Assembly: GCA_029212405.1 (NCBI GenBank)
Contig: JARGNR010000024.1
Location: 1 to 64,000, forward strand
Source: Saprospiraceae bacterium
Lineage (GTDB): Bacteria > Bacteroidota > Bacteroidia > Chitinophagales > Saprospiraceae
Direction: 5' to 3'
DNA: 64,000 nucleotides
Below, in pieces: positions 61,013 to 64,000 of this stretch. The number at the start of each line of letters is the position of its first letter. The stretch's first letter is position 1. The notes beneath the pieces were generated by a model. It did no database searches, had not been told where the DNA came from, and saw only the letters and a program-made list of their open reading frames with translations. A program made the translations under genes and the position numbers.

Positions 61013-61127
61013 TAGATAGATAATTGATCATATTTAATGAACAATTATAAAAAGTAAAGAATTGATTATGAAGAACCGTAACTAAATCTAAACTTAAGTG
61101 TTAGTCACGATTCTTTGTCCGATAAAA

Positions 61128-61925
61128 TTAATGTTTGAACACTTTCTTTGTTCTTATTTGAGTACCATCCAGATACCTGACAAAGTAAACTCCAGACTGA
61201 ATTGAAAGTCTCGCTATTACATTTTGAAGAGAAGCTTCAGATGGACTGAATTGAATTTTATCTACTTGATTACCGTACATGTCAAATAGGAAATAGGTAA
61301 CTTCTTGTTGGATAGGTGCAGTGTTATCTTCCATTAAATCACTATCCAAAGTAAAAATATCTTTATTTGTTCCAGCATTTAATCTATTATTCAAATTATC
61401 ATCGTTTCCAGGAGATGTTAAATCTGTACCACTACAGCAAAGATTAATTTCAAATGTGCCAGTAGGAATAAATTCATCATACAATACATAGTCTCCGTTG
61501 TTAGGACAATAGAAATTGTATTCAAAACTAGTCAAATCAGTATCTTTCAATTTAGCATCACACATGGCTGCTGCATCAGCAGGTGTGATTGTCAATTCAA
61601 AAAGGTAAACAATATCTCCGTTTGGAAATCCTTCTCCAGAGATTGGGCTAATGTACTCAATGTCTGAATCTGGAATCGTATATCCAAAAACAATTGGACA
61701 TACAAGAGTTTGTGTAGCATAGTTGATAGTAACAGTAAACTGAAATGTATAGTCCGATCCATTTAGTGAAATACAATCACCATGTGTGCCTCCCCCATCA
61801 TCTTCAGTTCTTACATCTGGTAAACCTGACCCTCCTCTAGGATTTTGACTAAAAGAGTAAGTGGTTACTGAAAAGAATAAAAATAAAAAGGAAAATCTTA
61901 AAATGTAGGGCGTAAAATTTATCAT
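61128..61925 (-). CDS. Secreted EDGGG/CC-family protein D with short T9SS-like tail
   Basis: 265 residues. Signal peptide 1-27 (ending YSFSQ), mature start GSGLPDVRTEDDGGGTHGDC. The middle domain has VFGYTIPDSDIEYISP, LTITPADAAAMCDAK and NLCCSGTDLTSPGNDDN. The tail has YFLFDMYGNQVDKIQF, LSIQSGVYFVRYLDG and ends KKVFKH. It is highly similar along its whole length to protein E, so the two arose by recent tandem duplication. Unlike C and E its leader has no AATACTTAC site. Predicted to be secreted, function unknown. Confidence 0.8.
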   Translation of the reverse strand: MINFTPYILRFSFLFLFFSVTTYSFSQNPRGGSGLPDVRTEDDGGGTHGDCISLNGSDYTFQFTVTINYATQTLVCPIVFGYTIPDSDIEYISPISGEGFPNGDIVYLFELTITPADAAAMCDAKLKDTDLTSFEYNFYCPNNGDYVLYDEFIPTGTFEINLCCSGTDLTSPGNDDNLNNRLNAGTNKDIFTLDSDLMEDNTAPIQQEVTYFLFDMYGNQVDKIQFSPSEASLQNVIARLSIQSGVYFVRYLDGTQIRTKKVFKH

Positions 61926-62072
61926 AAGTTTTAATTTTTAAGGATACATTAAATCTGTGTTATTGTGATTATTGCTCCTGTTGAATGAGTAGTAAATAAG
62001 TTGAAAAAATGTATTAGAAATCGAGGCTACTTATTTTTAGAAATAGTAGTCCCGATTCCGTATTTGATTAAA

Positions 62073-62873
62073 TTAATGTTTGAAAACCTTTTGTGTTCTT
62101 ATTTGAGTACCGTCCAAATACCTGACAAAGTAGACTCCAGACCGAATTGAAAGCCTCGCTATTATGTTTTGAATAGAAGTCCCAGTAGAATTATTTTGAA
62201 ATTTGTCTACTTGATTACCGTACATGTCATATAGATAATAGGTAATTGCTTGTTGATTTGTAATTTGATCTTCTTCAATTGAATGGATATCAAGCGTAAA
62301 TACATCTGTTATTGTACCAGAATTCAATCTATTATTCAAATTGTCATCATTGCCAGAAGAAGTCAAATCTTCATCGCTGCAGCATAAATTAACACCAAAA
62401 ATGCCATTGGGTATAAATGGATCATATAATTCATAGTCTCCATTATTTGCACAATAAAAGTTGTATTCAAAAGTTGTTGGATCTTCATCTTTTAATCTAG
62501 CAGCACACATGGCTGCAGCATCTGCAGGTGTGATTGTCAATTCAAAATTGTAAACAACGTCTCCGTTGGCATATGCTTGGCCATAAATTGGATTGAGGTA
62601 TTGGATGTCTGATCCAGGAATGGTGTATCCAAAAACTATGGGACAGACCTGAGTTTGATTGGTATAGTTTATAGTAACTGTAAATTCTAAAGTGTAGTCC
62701 GATCCGTTTAATGTAATACAATCACTATGAGAACCACCTCCATCGTCTTCAGTTCTGTTAACATCAGGTAAATTTGACCCACCTCTACCATTTTGGCCAA
62801 ATGAATAGGCTGCTAAAGAAAAGAATAAAAATAAAAAGGAAATTCTAAGAATGTAAGGCGTAAAATTTGTCAT
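62073..62873 (-). CDS. Secreted EDGGG/CC-family protein E with short T9SS-like tail
   Basis: 266 residues from the ATG at 62873, chosen because its start aligns with protein D (MTNFTPYILR against MINFTPYILR); an in-frame ATG at 62915 would add 14 residues and lie within the conserved leader. Signal peptide ends YSFGQ, then GSNLPDVNRTEDDGGGSHSDC. The middle domain has FGYTIPGSDIQYLNP, LTITPADAAAMCAAR and NLCCSDEDLTSSGNDD. The tail has YYLYDMYGNQVDKFQN, LSIRSGVYFVRYLDG and ends QKVFKH. Its promoter (63031-63061) and leader are well formed. It is probably the first gene of the C-D-E cluster. Function unknown. Confidence 0.8.
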   Translation of the reverse strand: MTNFTPYILRISFLFLFFSLAAYSFGQNGRGGSNLPDVNRTEDDGGGSHSDCITLNGSDYTLEFTVTINYTNQTQVCPIVFGYTIPGSDIQYLNPIYGQAYANGDVVYNFELTITPADAAAMCAARLKDEDPTTFEYNFYCANNGDYELYDPFIPNGIFGVNLCCSDEDLTSSGNDDNLNNRLNSGTITDVFTLDIHSIEEDQITNQQAITYYLYDMYGNQVDKFQNNSTGTSIQNIIARLSIRSGVYFVRYLDGTQIRTQKVFKH

Positions 62874-62883
62874 ATGTATTAGG

Positions 62884-62944
62884 TTGTAAGTATTAATGCA
62901 TAAAATGTCAAGCATGTATACCTATTTGTACAATATGGTAATCA
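62884..62944 (-). repeat. 61-base leader segment conserved with the leader of protein B
   Basis: It aligns without gaps to 57821-57881 (43 of 61 identical by my count). It contains TAATACTTAC (62895-62886 on the minus strand), 12 bases before the ATG, complementary over 10 bases to the 3' element. Confidence 0.7.
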
Positions 62945-63030
62945 CTCAGAATAAAAAAATACTAAACCAAAATCAATAAAAAGTGTCAAATTGGCTCTAG
63001 CTCGTGTTTATATTCAATTTTACCGTGCAT

Positions 63031-63061
63031 CAAATTTAGATTTCTGGATATAGTTTTCCAA
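63031..63061 (-). promoter_or_regulatory. Bacteroidota-type promoter of the protein E gene
   Basis: On the minus strand TTG (63061-63059), a 20-base spacer and TAAATTTG (63038-63031) fit the consensus, giving a leader of about 150 bases. Confidence 0.7.
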
Positions 63062-63102
63062 ACATTCCCTATTTTCTATTCATTTTCAAAGACTTATAAT
63101 CC

Positions 63103-63148
63103 TAAAAAGCCCTAAAATGTAAAGTACTTTACATTTTAGGGCTTTTTA
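63103..63148. terminator. Perfect 46-bp palindromic terminator
   Basis: A perfectly self-complementary stretch (63103-63148) with an AAAAAGCCC...GGGCTTTTT core, which ends in T5 on either strand. It lies about 85 bases after the stop of the minus-strand protease gene. Confidence 0.85.
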
Positions 63149-63233
63149 TACTCGAAGCAATAGTTTGTCCTTACAACACTTTCTTCGTTCATTTTGCTCC
63201 AAATGATGTCAAGGGCTAATGGATTACTATATA

Positions 63234-64000
63234 TTATTTTACCACAGAGCTTCCAGCTGGGGATATAATGAGCATCGGTTTTGTGAGCAAATAATTATTT
63301 GCCGCATTGTAAGTTCCTGTCATGAGGACTACCGTATTTTCTGATCCAGAGGTAGATGCATTTTGCCCTTCTTCAATGGTGTCGTAGGGCTGAAAGGCCG
63401 TTCCTGTTTCAAAAATACTATTGCTTACATTACTGACATGAACGGTGTTGTTTCCATAAAAAGTATTGATTGCATTTTCCAAATTATCGTATTGAAATGA
63501 AATTCCTGCATTTTCATCATCAGCAGTGCATCCACCACCATCACACCCACCATTATTATGAATACCATAGGTGAATTCTAAGTTTCCCATTCTTTGGATA
63601 GCAGAACCTGAATTACCTCCTTCTGTATCAGTTTCATATTTTATAAGGACTCCTCCATTGGATAATTCCTCCACTCCGTTGTTTGGTCCATTGTGGCTTT
63701 GCTGAACAAAATTTCTATTAAGTTGACTTGAATTCATAGTGTCTCGGCCATATCCAACAATCTGAATATTTTGAGATGTATTAGGACTCAAGTTTGTCAA
63801 ATAGTAGAAATCTTCTTGAGCTTCAAATGGAGAAAGCCCCGTTTCAGCATTATTATTTACTTGGAAGAGTGTCCATTCCCTACCACAAGAACTTGTTGCA
63901 TAATCCTCCCACTGTACGGATGCAATGTTCATAGGGTACTGATCTTCAGGCAAAGCCAAATTCAAGCTTCCATCATTATTTGAAAGTGGAACATTAAATT
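63234..64000 (-). CDS. Trypsin-like secreted serine protease with beta-solenoid tail (5' end outside window)
   Basis: The frame is open to the window edge, so at least 255 residues are present and the N-terminus is missing. The visible part holds the end of a trypsin/glutamyl-endopeptidase-like fold: VQWEDYATSSCGREWTLFQV, FYYLTNLSPNTSQNIQIVGYG, and the catalytic serine motif DTEGGNSGSAIQ followed by YGIHNNGGC. The catalytic His and Asp must lie upstream. The last ~60 residues (FQPYDTIEEGQNASTSGSENTVVLMTGTYN, read in parts, and LLTKPMLIISPAGSSVVK) form one or two rungs of a right-handed beta-helix. No T9SS domain is seen at the end. Secretion is likely but the signal peptide is not in the window. 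Confidence 0.78.
   Translation of the reverse strand, partial: FNVPLSNNDGSLNLALPEDQYPMNIASVQWEDYATSSCGREWTLFQVNNNAETGLSPFEAQEDFYYLTNLSPNTSQNIQIVGYGRDTMNSSQLNRNFVQQSHNGPNNGVEELSNGGVLIKYETDTEGGNSGSAIQRMGNLEFTYGIHNNGGCDGGGCTADDENAGISFQYDNLENAINTFYGNNTVHVSNVSNSIFETGTAFQPYDTIEEGQNASTSGSENTVVLMTGTYNAANNYLLTKPMLIISPAGSSVVK

Overview
The window is about 64 kb of an AT-rich genome from the phylum Bacteroidota, most likely a Saprospiria-like gliding or surface-associated bacterium. The evidence is very long secreted proteins ending in the gliding-motility (CHU_C, type B) C-terminal domain, other secreted proteins ending in type A type IX secretion (T9SS) tails, the rpsF-rpsR-rplI operon, Bacteroidota promoters of the form TTG-N17-20-TAnnTTTG, and start sites without clear Shine-Dalgarno sequences. 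No rRNA, tRNA, CRISPR array or insertion sequence was found.

Layout. 1-23.5 kb is a surface-protein region: the 3' part of a giant modular protein (over 4900 residues, cut by the window edge), a 1789-residue Ig-like repeat protein with an N-terminal P-domain, and a convergent secreted subtilisin. 23.7-38.2 kb is mostly housekeeping: a TPR/beta-propeller/SPOR envelope protein, a DnaQ-fold exonuclease, a coiled-coil membrane protein, phosphohexomutase, a PfkB sugar kinase, dGTPase, NAD kinase, the S6-S18-L9 operon and a SNF2 helicase. 38.4-46.4 kb is a LytS/LytTR-type two-component pair followed by two secreted proteins (a fibre-like protein and a BNR-propeller protein). 46.7-52 kb holds a DUF1761 membrane protein, an SH3 protein, a phosphoglucose/phosphomannose isomerase, YraN, an NtrC-like regulator without its DNA-binding domain, and a T9SS cargo protein.

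52-63 kb is the most unusual part. All genes lie on the minus strand: an ECF sigma factor, a membrane TPR anti-sigma-like protein, a membrane-anchored TPR-CHAT protease, an N-terminally shortened paralogue of the anti-sigma protein, and five paralogous secreted proteins (LP-V-EDGGG start, CC motif, short T9SS-like tail). Both anti-sigma-type genes are followed by the same 3' element: 45 identical bases plus a terminator hairpin whose stem differs between copies by compensatory changes. A 9-12 base stretch of this RNA is perfectly complementary to the region 10-12 bases upstream of the start codon of three of the five secreted-protein genes. I propose, as inference, an envelope-signalling system in which the CHAT protease acts on the anti-sigma protein, the sigma factor drives the locus, and the 3'-UTR RNA tunes translation of the secreted paralogues. 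The window ends inside a trypsin-like secreted protease gene.

Protein families were recognised by eye from motifs. No database search or structure prediction was run.
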